Source: Planctomycetota bacterium (GTDB lineage Bacteria; Planctomycetota; B15-G4; JADJEK01). From it: a stretch of DNA of 64,000 nt. The DNA lies in contig JADJEK010000012.1 of assembly GCA_016709145.1 (NCBI GenBank), forward strand, positions 1-64,000, read 5' to 3'. The notes beneath the pieces were generated by a model. The model had not been told where the DNA came from. It was given only the letters and a program-made list of their open reading frames with translations, and did no database searches. Of the stretch, positions 28,175 to 36,431 are shown in pieces (the stretch's first letter is position 1; each line of letters opens with the position of its first letter). The position numbers and the translations under genes were made by a program.

Positions 28175-28948
28175 TTACTTCCTGCGAAGCGCGACGAACT
28201 CGGCTGCCACGCTGATCGCGATTTCCTCTGCCGAGCGGGCTCCGATGTCCAGGCCGATCGGAGTTTTCACGCGCTGGATGAACGACTCGGGGATGCCCTC
28301 GTCGCGTAGCGCCTTGGCGAGCGTGATCCACTTGCTCTTGCTGCCGATCATGCCGAGGTAGCGCGGTTCGACTTCGACCTCGGCGAGCGCTCGCAGGACG
28401 TCGAGGTCGTCCTTGTGGCCTCTCGTCATGATCACGACGAACGCGTCGGCGTCGATCGAGAGCGTCGTGATGACCTCGCTCCACGGCGCCGCTCGGACCG
28501 CGGCTGCTTTCGGGAAGCGCTGCGGCGTCGCGTACTCGGCGCGATCGTCGACGACCGTGAAACGGAAGCCTGCCGGTTGGGCGGCCTCGACGAGCGCACG
28601 GGCGACGTGACCCGCACCGAAAACGTAGACGTTCGGAACCACGACGGGCTCGATGAAGAGTTCGATGCGGCCGCCGCAGACGAGGCCGGTCTCGGGGTTG
28701 TCGTGTTCGTTGAGGTCGACGGAGAAACGCTGCGGGCGTTCCGTCGCCATGACGTCCTTCGCTCGCGTGAAGACCTCGGCCTCGACGCAGCCGCCCCCGA
28801 CCGAGCCGATGCCGGTGCCGTCGCGCTTGATCAGCAACTTCATCGTCGCCTTGCCCGGCGTCGAGCCCTGCGTGCCGATCACCGTGCAAATCGCTGCCGC
28901 TCCGCCTTCGGCGTGGATGCGAGCGAGTTCGTCGTAGATGGCCTTCAT
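28175..28948 (-). CDS. XdhC/CoxF-family molybdenum hydroxylase maturation factor
   Basis: 257 residues. The N-terminal XdhC/CoxI domain carries TVIGTQGSTPGKATMKLLI and GSVGGGCVEAEVF, with the conserved GGGCVE cysteine. After a linker, a Rossmann-like domain (VYVFGAGHVARALVEAA) leads to the conserved end (RYLGMIGSKSKWITLAKAL; PIGLDIGARSAEEIAISVAAE). Family members bind molybdenum cofactor and help insert or sulfurate it in xanthine-dehydrogenase-type enzymes. No molybdenum hydroxylase gene is in this window. The start ATG 28948 matches the family N-terminus (MKAIYDELARI). Confidence 0.92.
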   Translation of the reverse strand: MKAIYDELARIHAEGGAAAICTVIGTQGSTPGKATMKLLIKRDGTGIGSVGGGCVEAEVFTRAKDVMATERPQRFSVDLNEHDNPETGLVCGGRIELFIEPVVVPNVYVFGAGHVARALVEAAQPAGFRFTVVDDRAEYATPQRFPKAAAVRAAPWSEVITTLSIDADAFVVIMTRGHKDDLDVLRALAEVEVEPRYLGMIGSKSKWITLAKALRDEGIPESFIQRVKTPIGLDIGARSAEEIAISVAAEFVALRRK

Positions 28949-29127
28949 GCGCGGACTCGGAGCGAGCGGAGGGGTGAGGAGGATACGCCCTGCGCGGCGA
29001 ACCCGACCAGCCTTGGTCGATGCGGTTTCGCCGGCGAGACCCGCGCTACCGCCAGGGGTTCCCATGCGAGGAGCAGGCCGGAGCTGACGCTTCCGTTTCA
29101 TCCGCGGGGTCTGGCAGACTCCGCCCC

Positions 29128-30501
29128 ATGCTCTCCGCGTTCGCTCTCCTCGTCGCGGCGAGCGGTCTCTCCGATCCCATGCACGTCGTGACCTTGCGTC
29201 AGGACGTGTTGGCTTCGACGCAACCGCTCGACCTGCGGATCCATCCGCCGTTGTCGGCGACCGGCTCGGCGCTCGACGCGCCGGTCTCGTCCGACGGCAC
29301 GTTCTTCAGTGCAGCGGGCGGCGCCGACGGCACGAGCCCACTCCAATTCGTCTTCCCGGCCGATCGCAACGGCGACGGCAAGGACGAGCTGGTGGTGATG
29401 CAGCGCAAGGCGGCGAAGTCCGGCGATTACTTCCGCGTCGTGATGTATGTCCCGCCGAAGACGCTCGACGGCACCGTCGGCAGCGCCATCGCGTCGTCGA
29501 AGGGCAAGAGCGCGGGCAACGCGGTCGGCACGAATCGCGTGGTGCTCGCGGGCGCGATCGATCCCGACGGCGACGGCAAGGATGCGCTGTTCCTCGTGCG
29601 CGAAGCGCTCGACGGCACGCAACTCCTCGAGATCCGCGCCCTGCCCGCGAAGAAGAACAAGAAGGTCGGCGGCGTGATCGTGTCCGACCTCAGCTTCGGG
29701 TCCGCGAGCGACGCGAACGTGCTCGGCTGCGGCGCCGACGTCGACGGCGATGGCGACGACGAGCTCGTGGTCGTGCGCCGTTCGATGGGTCAACCCGATC
29801 GCTTGCTCGTGTTCGAACCGCCGACGACCGTGCTCGGCGAGACCGGCGATCCGATCGCGAGCGACCTGGACATCTCGAGTGGCGGGCTCGCGAACCTCGC
29901 CCTCGGACGCATCGACCGTGAGGGCGACGGCACCGACGAGTTGATGCTGTTGCAAAGCGCACTGTTGGCGGGCCGGTCGTTGCAGGTGTTCTCCGCGCCC
30001 ACGATCCCAGCGGGCGACATCGGCGCACCGCTGTTCTCCGCAGCCGACATCACGCCGCTCGGCGCGACGCTGGTCGCGGTCCACGCGTTCGGCCTGAAGG
30101 GCTACGTGCAGCCGCCACCGCCCGCGCCGCCGGCCAACCTGTCGGGTTCGTACACGGCCTCGTACACCCACCTGGTGAACGGTGAGCTGGAGTCGCTCCC
30201 GATCGTCACTGCGTTGAACGGCGCGCAGAGCGGGACACAACTCTCGATCCTGCTGCCGAACTTCAACCCGCTCGCGGGCAAATACACGCAGAGCGCACTG
30301 ACCGTCGACTGGCCGGCGACGCCCGTCGGTCTGAACGTGCTCGCGACCGGCTCTGCGTACTCGCTCACGTACGGCCAAGGCACCGTCAGCATCCAGAACG
30401 GCAAGGTCGTGATCGAGGGCATCTACGCCGGCAAGAAATTCCCGCCCGGCGGCGCCACGCAGACCGTCAGCGGCGGAGTGGTCCGCTTCGTTCGCCAGTA
30501 G
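29128..30501 (+). CDS. Exported FG-GAP-like protein, 457 aa
   Basis: ATG 29128 opens a signal peptide (LSAFALLVAASGLS). Four FG-GAP-like segments follow, each with a calcium-type acidic loop: ADRNGDGKDELVV, IDPDGDGKDALFL, DVDGDGDDELVVV and DREGDGTDELMLL. Residues ~330-457 form a beta-rich domain beginning at a proline-rich spacer (QPPPPAPP) and ending GGVVRFVRQ. This tail is unlike the C-terminal module of the other exported proteins in the window. Divergent from xdhC and convergent with the epimerase gene. Surface or secreted location inferred; function unknown. Confidence 0.75.
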   Translation: MLSAFALLVAASGLSDPMHVVTLRQDVLASTQPLDLRIHPPLSATGSALDAPVSSDGTFFSAAGGADGTSPLQFVFPADRNGDGKDELVVMQRKAAKSGDYFRVVMYVPPKTLDGTVGSAIASSKGKSAGNAVGTNRVVLAGAIDPDGDGKDALFLVREALDGTQLLEIRALPAKKNKKVGGVIVSDLSFGSASDANVLGCGADVDGDGDDELVVVRRSMGQPDRLLVFEPPTTVLGETGDPIASDLDISSGGLANLALGRIDREGDGTDELMLLQSALLAGRSLQVFSAPTIPAGDIGAPLFSAADITPLGATLVAVHAFGLKGYVQPPPPAPPANLSGSYTASYTHLVNGELESLPIVTALNGAQSGTQLSILLPNFNPLAGKYTQSALTVDWPATPVGLNVLATGSAYSLTYGQGTVSIQNGKVVIEGIYAGKKFPPGGATQTVSGGVVRFVRQ

Positions 30502-30510
30502 TCCTGCGCG

Positions 30511-31488
30511 TCATCCCCACAAGCGCGCGCTCGGCACACCCACGAGAGCGCCGTCGTATTCGAGTCCGTGCTCGCGATCGCGCGCCAACAACAACGGCCC
30601 GTCGAGATCGACGAAGTCCGACAGCGACGCGAGCAACCGCGCCGGCGCCATCGCGAGCGACGTGCCGAGCATGCACCCCACCATCACCTTGCGCCCCATC
30701 TCCCGCGCGCGACGCACGACCTCGATCGCCTCCGTGAGGCCACCTGTCTTGTCGAGCTTGACGTTGACCGCGTCGTAGCGCTCGAGCACCGCGTCGAGTC
30801 CCTCGAGTCCGTGACACGATTCGTCCGCACAGATCGGGACCGGCGAGGTGCCCGCGCGCAACGCCGCGTCGGCAGCCGCGTGCAGGGGCTGTTCGACCAG
30901 CGCGACGTGCGCCTTCGCCATCGCGTCGAGTCGCCGATCGAGCGTCGCCGGCGTCCACGCCTCGTTCGCGTCGACGATCAGCGTGGCATCCGGCACCGCG
31001 GCGCGCACCGCGAGCACGCGGTCTTCGTCGCCGTCGCCGCCGAGCTTCAGCTTCAACAACGGTCGATTCGCCGCTCGCGCCGCCTGCGCCATCGCGTCGG
31101 GCCGATCGAGCGAGATCGTGTACGCCGTCCGCGTGGGCAGTGGTTCGGGCAGACCCGCGAGCGTGAACGCGCGAACTCCGGCGCGCTTCGCTTCCAGGTC
31201 CCAAAGCGCCGCGTCGATCGCGTTGCGAGCCGCACCGCGCGGCAACAGCGAGCGCAAGGTCTCGCGCGACGCGTGGGACTCGACGCGCGCGCGGACCGAC
31301 TCGATCTGCGCGAGCACCGACTCCGGCGTCTGCTCGTACCGCGCGTACGGCCTGCATTCGCCGCGGCCGCGACTCGCGGCGTCGTCCTCGACCTCGACCA
31401 CGACGACGTCGATCGACGTGTACGTGCCACGCGAGATCGTGAACGCGCCCGCGACCGGCCACGTCTCGCGCCGCGCCGTGAGTCTCAT
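30511..31488 (-). CDS. dgcA: Enolase-superfamily dipeptide / N-acyl amino acid epimerase (DgcA-like)
   Basis: 325 residues of the muconate-lactonizing subgroup. The acid/base lysines are in LLKLKLGG (146, 148), metal ligands Asp173 (VDANEAW), Glu199 (EQPL) and Asp222 (ADES), and the opposite-face lysine in VKLDKTGG, all of the L-Ala-D/L-Glu epimerase pattern. The ATG overlaps the stop of the DUF1611 gene (ATGA). That partner is diagnostic: DUF1611 plus this epimerase type is the DgcN-DgcA pair reported for D-glutamate catabolism through N-acetyl-glutamate racemisation. A cell-wall peptide epimerase is the alternative. Confidence 0.85.
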   Translation of the reverse strand: MRLTARRETWPVAGAFTISRGTYTSIDVVVVEVEDDAASRGRGECRPYARYEQTPESVLAQIESVRARVESHASRETLRSLLPRGAARNAIDAALWDLEAKRAGVRAFTLAGLPEPLPTRTAYTISLDRPDAMAQAARAANRPLLKLKLGGDGDEDRVLAVRAAVPDATLIVDANEAWTPATLDRRLDAMAKAHVALVEQPLHAAADAALRAGTSPVPICADESCHGLEGLDAVLERYDAVNVKLDKTGGLTEAIEVVRRAREMGRKVMVGCMLGTSLAMAPARLLASLSDFVDLDGPLLLARDREHGLEYDGALVGVPSARLWG

Positions 31489-32498
31489 CGCGGCGCGCCG
31501 AGCATCGCGTCCACGACTCGCGCCACGCCGTGCCGTGAAGGGTCGACCGCGGGCAGTCCGGTCTCGCGCTCGATGCGCTCGATCTCGGTCAGTGCAGCTC
31601 GCTCGTCCATGCGCACCGTGTTGACGCTGACGCCGATCATGCGCGCTGCGGGATTCGTGAGCTTCGCGACCCGCACGTTCAAGTCGATGCACTCGCGCAG
31701 GTCCGGCATCGGCGCGTGCGACAGTCCTCGCACGTGCGGACGACCTGGCTCGTGGCAGAGGACCATCACGTCGGGTTGCGCACCGTGGATCAAACTCAGC
31801 GTCACGCCGGCGAATGCCGGATGGAACAGCGAGCCTTGGCCTTCGATGAGGTCCCAATGGTCGGCCGCGTTGGCCGGCGACAGCGCTTCGACGGCGCCCG
31901 CGACGAAGTCCGAGACGATCGCGTCGATCGCGACGCCTTCGCCCGCGATCAGGATCCCGGTCTGTCCGGTAGCGCGGAACGAGCACGGCACGCCGCGCGC
32001 GCGCAGTTCGCGCTCGAAGAACAACGTCGTGAACATCTTCCCGCACGAGCAATCGGTGCCGACCGTGAGCAGGCGCTTGCCGCTGCGCTTCGCGCCGGTG
32101 CCGGTCGCGAACTTCGTCGGCGAATGCCGGATGTCGAACAAGCGACGCCCGTGCTTCGCCGCGGCCGCCGCGAGTTCGGGCACGTCCGCGAGCTTGTCAT
32201 GCATGCCGGAGACGACGTCGAGGCCGTGCGCGAGCGCGTCCTGGATCACGTTCATCCACGACGCTTCGAGTCGACCGCCGGACGCGACGAGCCCGAGGAT
32301 CAGCGTCTTCGCGCCGCGTGCGGCCGCGTCGGCGATGGTGACGTCGGGCAAGCCGGTGTCGGCGTTGCAGCCCGGCAACCGGACCTGGCCGACGCAGAGT
32401 TCGCGCCGCCACTGCACGCACGCGACGCCGGTCTTGGCCGCCAGCGCGTCGCGCGCGTCACCCAGGAACACCACGTAGGGGGATGAAAAGGAATGCAC
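31485..32498 (-). CDS. dgcN: DUF1611 family protein (DgcN-like N-acyltransferase)
   Basis: 337 residues with the two DUF1611 parts: an N-terminal Rossmann-like half and a P-loop-like C-terminal half with the signature VGTDCSCGKMFTTLFFE, then LIEGQGSLFHPAFAG and LCHEPGRPHVRG. Homologues acetylate D-amino acids, notably D-glutamate, as the first step before racemisation by the coupled epimerase. The gene starts with GTG 32498, inside a 16-bp hairpin stem (32491-32531), and ends overlapping the epimerase ATG. Function is by family and context; substrate is unproven here. Confidence 0.82.
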   Translation of the reverse strand: MHSFSSPYVVFLGDARDALAAKTGVACVQWRRELCVGQVRLPGCNADTGLPDVTIADAAARGAKTLILGLVASGGRLEASWMNVIQDALAHGLDVVSGMHDKLADVPELAAAAAKHGRRLFDIRHSPTKFATGTGAKRSGKRLLTVGTDCSCGKMFTTLFFERELRARGVPCSFRATGQTGILIAGEGVAIDAIVSDFVAGAVEALSPANAADHWDLIEGQGSLFHPAFAGVTLSLIHGAQPDVMVLCHEPGRPHVRGLSHAPMPDLRECIDLNVRVAKLTNPAARMIGVSVNTVRMDERAALTEIERIERETGLPAVDPSRHGVARVVDAMLGAPR

Positions 32499-32531
32499 GG
32501 GCGCGGATCGTATCGCCGCGCCCGTGCATTC
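32491..32531 (-). terminator. 16-bp perfect hairpin covering a start codon
   Basis: Arms 32491-32506 and 32516-32531 are exact complements with a 9-nt loop. On the minus strand it lies after the exported-protein gene (stop at 32579) and its 3' arm contains the GTG and first codons of the DUF1611 gene. It can act as the terminator of the upstream gene, as a translational block on the downstream gene, or both. No T-tract follows. Confidence 0.6.
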
Positions 32532-32578
32532 GTGTCGCAACGCCTGCGCGTCGCGCTCGGTCACTCGAGTTCCTGCCG

Positions 32579-34279
32579 TTACTGGATCACGACCTCGAGT
32601 GCTGCGCTGGCCGCGCCACCGTCCGCCGTTCCGCCATCGATGACGAACGCCTGCATCGTGAACGTCACCTGCGGCGTGCTCGGCGGGATGACCGCCGGCA
32701 CGACGATCGAGCCCGCGCCCGGACCGACGCCGCCGAGCGGCAGCGCGAGGATCGTGCTCAGCAACGGCGACACGTTCAGGAAGCAGCCCGAATTGCCGAT
32801 CGGCGTCTGACCGCGCACGACGCCGAAGAACAGCAGCGCCGTCGATCCGCCGAGGCCCTTCGTGACCTCGAGCGAAACATTGCCGCCCGGCGTCGAGCAA
32901 CCGCCGAGCTCGACGCGCGGCACGAATCCACCGCTGCCGGCGCAGCCGACGCCGTAGCGCCGCACCGAGCCGCACGGATCCTGGATCACGAACCAACCAT
33001 CGAGGTCATCGGTGGTCGACGTCGTGTTCGTCGTGTCCCAATCGGCCGTGAACCAAATGCGACGGTCGGAACCGACCGAGATGTTCGCGATGCCCGTGAT
33101 GTTGCGCAGGAACGCGGCGTCGACGATGCCGTCGCCGGTGATGTCGATCGCGTCGCCGACTTTGATCAGGATCTTGTCGTTGAACAGGATCGCCTCGGGA
33201 TCGGTCGCGCCGCCCTCGATGTCCCACGCCGCGACGATGTCGCCGGATTCGTTGATGTCCGCGAACTCCATGGAGCCGGTGAGCTGGAAGCCGCCGGTGA
33301 AGTCGCCTTCGCGGTAGATGATGATGCCGTTGCGCGCGATGAACTCGTCGGTCGTCGTGCCGGCCTTGTCGGTGTCGCCGTTGAAGAAGAACTCACCGGA
33401 GTCGGTGACTCCCATGTCGTCGAAGTTGTCCCACACTTCGAGCGGCAACCCGCCCGACGTCGAGGGGATCAAGCGGTCTTCACCGACGATGTCGGTGCCG
33501 GTCGAGATCGGCTGCAGATCGAACAGCACGAAGTTGTCGTTCGCCGTGGTCACGCCCGAGCCGGTCGCGACTTGCACGGGCACGAGGCTGTGGATGCCGT
33601 TGTGGGACAGGCGCGAGTCGAAGTCGATACCGCTGCCGTTCAGGATCGGATTGGGAAGGCCGGGGACGACGTCGAGGCTCTTGATCAGCGGAACGGGCGG
33701 GCTGCCGAGGAACAGGCCTTGCCCGAGCGATGAACCCGTCGTCGCGTCGTCGATGCCGCCGATGAAGTACGGCGTGCCGTTGGCGAGGATCTTCGGGCGA
33801 CTCGCGAAGCGGAAGCGCGTGCCGGGGATCGACGTGATCAGGTCGTCTTCGACGGCCACCGGCGTGTTGTCGACCCAAACGGCGTCGAGTCCGGTGACTC
33901 CGCCGATGAGATCGTTCGTCGTCGGGCTGTACGAGATCGAGAAGTTGTCGTCGATGCCGAAGAAGCTCTCGAATCCGGTCTGGAGGTAGTTGCCGACGGT
34001 GCCTTCGACGCGCAGCAGCGCGCCGGTTCCGACGCCGGACAGGTCGCCCCAGAAGCAGCTCAACCCGGTCGCGGTGTTGAACCCGACGGCGAAGCCGCCG
34101 ACACCGTTCACTTCGGCGTTGCTGAAGCTCGCGATGACCTCGCCAGGGCCGACGGAGGGAACGGGATCACCCTCGCGCAGGAGCGCGGTGGCGACTTGCG
34201 CGTGAGCCAGGGAACCGGACGCAACGCAAAGGACCAATGCGGCACGGAACGCATGCCGCCTCGAGTGTTTGGCACCCAT
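32579..34279 (-). CDS. Exported protein with shared C-terminal module, 566 aa
   Basis: ATG 34279 has AAGGAG 8 bases upstream. Residues ~10-28 form a signal peptide ending SLAHAQ. Residues ~30-435 are beta-rich with repeated GDxDxxGxxxDEF/DINESGDIVA-type loops, suggesting a propeller, including GIDFDSRLSHNGIHSLV and ADINESGDIVAAWDI. The C-terminal ~120 residues start near YGVGCAGSGGFVPRVEL. They match the module found at the ends of the proteins at 22466, 46752 and 48352: a Cys-containing strand, FFG, PLL, then MQAFVID. Secreted location inferred; function unknown. Confidence 0.8.
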   Translation of the reverse strand: MGAKHSRRHAFRAALVLCVASGSLAHAQVATALLREGDPVPSVGPGEVIASFSNAEVNGVGGFAVGFNTATGLSCFWGDLSGVGTGALLRVEGTVGNYLQTGFESFFGIDDNFSISYSPTTNDLIGGVTGLDAVWVDNTPVAVEDDLITSIPGTRFRFASRPKILANGTPYFIGGIDDATTGSSLGQGLFLGSPPVPLIKSLDVVPGLPNPILNGSGIDFDSRLSHNGIHSLVPVQVATGSGVTTANDNFVLFDLQPISTGTDIVGEDRLIPSTSGGLPLEVWDNFDDMGVTDSGEFFFNGDTDKAGTTTDEFIARNGIIIYREGDFTGGFQLTGSMEFADINESGDIVAAWDIEGGATDPEAILFNDKILIKVGDAIDITGDGIVDAAFLRNITGIANISVGSDRRIWFTADWDTTNTTSTTDDLDGWFVIQDPCGSVRRYGVGCAGSGGFVPRVELGGCSTPGGNVSLEVTKGLGGSTALLFFGVVRGQTPIGNSGCFLNVSPLLSTILALPLGGVGPGAGSIVVPAVIPPSTPQVTFTMQAFVIDGGTADGGAASAALEVVIQ

Positions 34280-34358
34280 CGGTGAACTCCTTCCAGTGGT
34301 GGCGTGCGCCGAGGGGCGCACGTGAACCTGGGCAGGGTAGTCGATGACCCCACGCGGA

Positions 34359-34488
34359 CGCACAGCGCGAGTGGGGACAGTCCCCTCATCTGCTCTGTCC
34401 CCTCATCTGCTCTGTCCCCGTTCAGGTCGGCCAAGCCGCCGAATGGGGACAGAGCAGATGAGGGGACTGTCCCCACTCGCGCTGTGCG
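34359..34488. repeat. 44-bp perfect inverted repeat of the GGGGACAG family
   Basis: Left arm 34359-34402 and right arm 34445-34488 are exact inverted complements (44 bp). The left arm is followed by a tandem 17-base duplication (34386-34402 = 34403-34419). A 25-base unrelated centre separates the arms. The core unit 34371-34402 is identical to 18741-18772. It lies between the leader of the exported-protein gene ending at 32579 and the end of the S41 peptidase gene, 12 bp past its stop. Confidence 0.9.
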
Positions 34489-34500
34489 CCGTCGCGCGCG

Positions 34501-36336
34501 TCACCGGTTGAGGAGCATGCGCGCGGCCACTTCGACCGCAGCGTCCGTCGCGCCGATGAAGTCCGTCGGAAGGACGGTGACCTCCACGACGGGCGCGACC
34601 CCGCGCCCGTCGTACATCCGCCCGTCGGCGCGGAACGACGCCATCGAGCTCAACATCACCGTCGATCCACTCGCCGGCAACTCGACCGGCTGCACTCGCC
34701 CCGACCCACCTCCGCTCGCCGTTCCGACCAACGTCACGTTCGGGAACTGCTCGAACGCGCCGAGGAAGATGTCGGTCGCCGAGAAGCAGCCGCCGTCTTG
34801 CAGCACGACCACGGGACACCCGACGCGCCACGCCTTCGCATCCGGTCGCAGCACGAGGAAGTGCCACGCGGAGAACGCGCCTTGCGGCAGCGTCCATTGC
34901 GGCCGGAACGTCTTCATGTGCTGCGCGAGGAACGCCTTCGTGCCAGCGTCGAACTCGGACGACCCAGCCGGGAACAAGAACCGATTCGCGAGCAGTCCTT
35001 CGCGCGCGTCGGCGTCGTCGCCATCGAACAACCGCTTCGCGGCGATGTTCGCGATCACCGGCGGCGCCTTGGGATCGAGGAAATGCGGAGCGAGGCGCAC
35101 GAGCAACGCGCGCGAGCCGCCGCCGTTCCCCCTCACGTCGAGGATCAAGCCCTCGGCATCCTTCGCGCGCTCGATCTCCCGTTCGATGCGATCGAGGAAC
35201 TCGGGCTCGTCGTCCATCGACTCGATGCGCACGATCGCGATGCCGTCGTCGCGCGTGTGCGTCGTGTTCCGCGGCCACGTGCCGAAGCGCGGCGGACTCG
35301 ATGCGACACGTCGTGCGATCGTCGTCGTGTCCTTGCCCGACGCGTCGCCGAGCGTCACCACGACGGCGTCCGCGGCGGCAATGCCGAGATCCGCGCGCAA
35401 CAGCCCGAGGCATCGCAGCACGCGCGTCGCGCGATGCCCGCGATACGCCGGCGCGCCGCGCGCGATGTAGGCGTCCGCCGCCGCGATCCAGCGCTCGATC
35501 GGCACACCGTCGAGCGCGACGACATACGGGCGCTCCGCATCGAGCAAGGCCGAACGGTCCGCTTCGAACGCGACGAGCTTGCCCGCCGCGAACTCGGTCA
35601 GGAACGGCAGGAACTGCGTCGTCGACGCCTCGAGCGGATCGGGATCGACGCGCGCGTGGCCGTCCACGAATCGCGCGAGCACGCGCGTCAGCGTCAACCC
35701 GAGTCGCGTCGCGTCGCATTCACCGAGTGCTCGCAGCTCGCCCAGAGTTTCCGCGCGCAGCGCGTCGAGATCGACATCGCCATGGCCCGCGTACGCGAAT
35801 CGCTCTTCCAGCGCGGCGAAGAACACGTCGACGTCGCGCTCGACCTGCGCCGACGACAATCGCGCCGCGCGCGGAGGCTCGACCGGGTCCTCGAAGGCCT
35901 TGCGATTCGCCACGAGCACGTCGCGCCGTTTGTCACTGGTCACGGTCGTGTCCGCGAGATCGCGTTCGTTGCCGCCGTCGAGGTCCGCGACGCGCAGCGT
36001 GCACTCGTCGCCGAGTTCGTGGTCGAGGCCGGCCAGCACCTCGACGAGGTCCTCGCCGATGCGCTTCGTCCAACGATCGCGGAACGTGCGCTTGGCGTGA
36101 GCGACGATCGTCGTGACCTCGATGCCGTCGATCGCGATCCAACGCACCCAGTCGCCGTCGACGCGGATCTCGACCACGTCGCCGTCGACGCGGAGACCCG
36201 AGAACGGCGCGACACGCTTCCAATCGTCGGCGCGCACCGAGGTCGCGAAGGCAGGGGCCGTCAGCGGCACCAGACCCGCCGCGGCCGCCACCAGTCCGAG
36301 TCCGATCGTCAGCAGCTCGAATCCGAATCGACGCAT
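34501..36336 (-). CDS. Exported S41-family (tail-specific-like) serine peptidase, 611 aa
   Basis: ATG 36336 is preceded by GCGGAGGTGCCC. A hydrophobic signal or anchor spans residues ~7-33. Residues ~150-330 contain a PDZ-like/regulatory part, and ~370-600 the S41 peptidase core: GIAIVRIESM, LILDVRGNGGGS (the conserved D-x-RxNxGG strand), VVVLQDGGCFSATDIFLGAF with the probable nucleophile Ser in CFSATD, and GTASGGGSGR. Length and order fit C-terminal processing proteases or tricorn-like family members. The general base is not certain. The first 130 residues match nothing I recognise. An extracytoplasmic location is inferred. Confidence 0.8.
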   Translation of the reverse strand: MRRFGFELLTIGLGLVAAAAGLVPLTAPAFATSVRADDWKRVAPFSGLRVDGDVVEIRVDGDWVRWIAIDGIEVTTIVAHAKRTFRDRWTKRIGEDLVEVLAGLDHELGDECTLRVADLDGGNERDLADTTVTSDKRRDVLVANRKAFEDPVEPPRAARLSSAQVERDVDVFFAALEERFAYAGHGDVDLDALRAETLGELRALGECDATRLGLTLTRVLARFVDGHARVDPDPLEASTTQFLPFLTEFAAGKLVAFEADRSALLDAERPYVVALDGVPIERWIAAADAYIARGAPAYRGHRATRVLRCLGLLRADLGIAAADAVVVTLGDASGKDTTTIARRVASSPPRFGTWPRNTTHTRDDGIAIVRIESMDDEPEFLDRIEREIERAKDAEGLILDVRGNGGGSRALLVRLAPHFLDPKAPPVIANIAAKRLFDGDDADAREGLLANRFLFPAGSSEFDAGTKAFLAQHMKTFRPQWTLPQGAFSAWHFLVLRPDAKAWRVGCPVVVLQDGGCFSATDIFLGAFEQFPNVTLVGTASGGGSGRVQPVELPASGSTVMLSSMASFRADGRMYDGRGVAPVVEVTVLPTDFIGATDAAVEVAARMLLNR

Positions 36337-36431
36337 GGGCACCTCCGCGATGCTTCGACCCGAGAAAGGCCCCGACGACGGCGAGAAAATCCGACCGGCG
36401 CGCGACGCCCGGCGGTGTCATACGGACTCGC

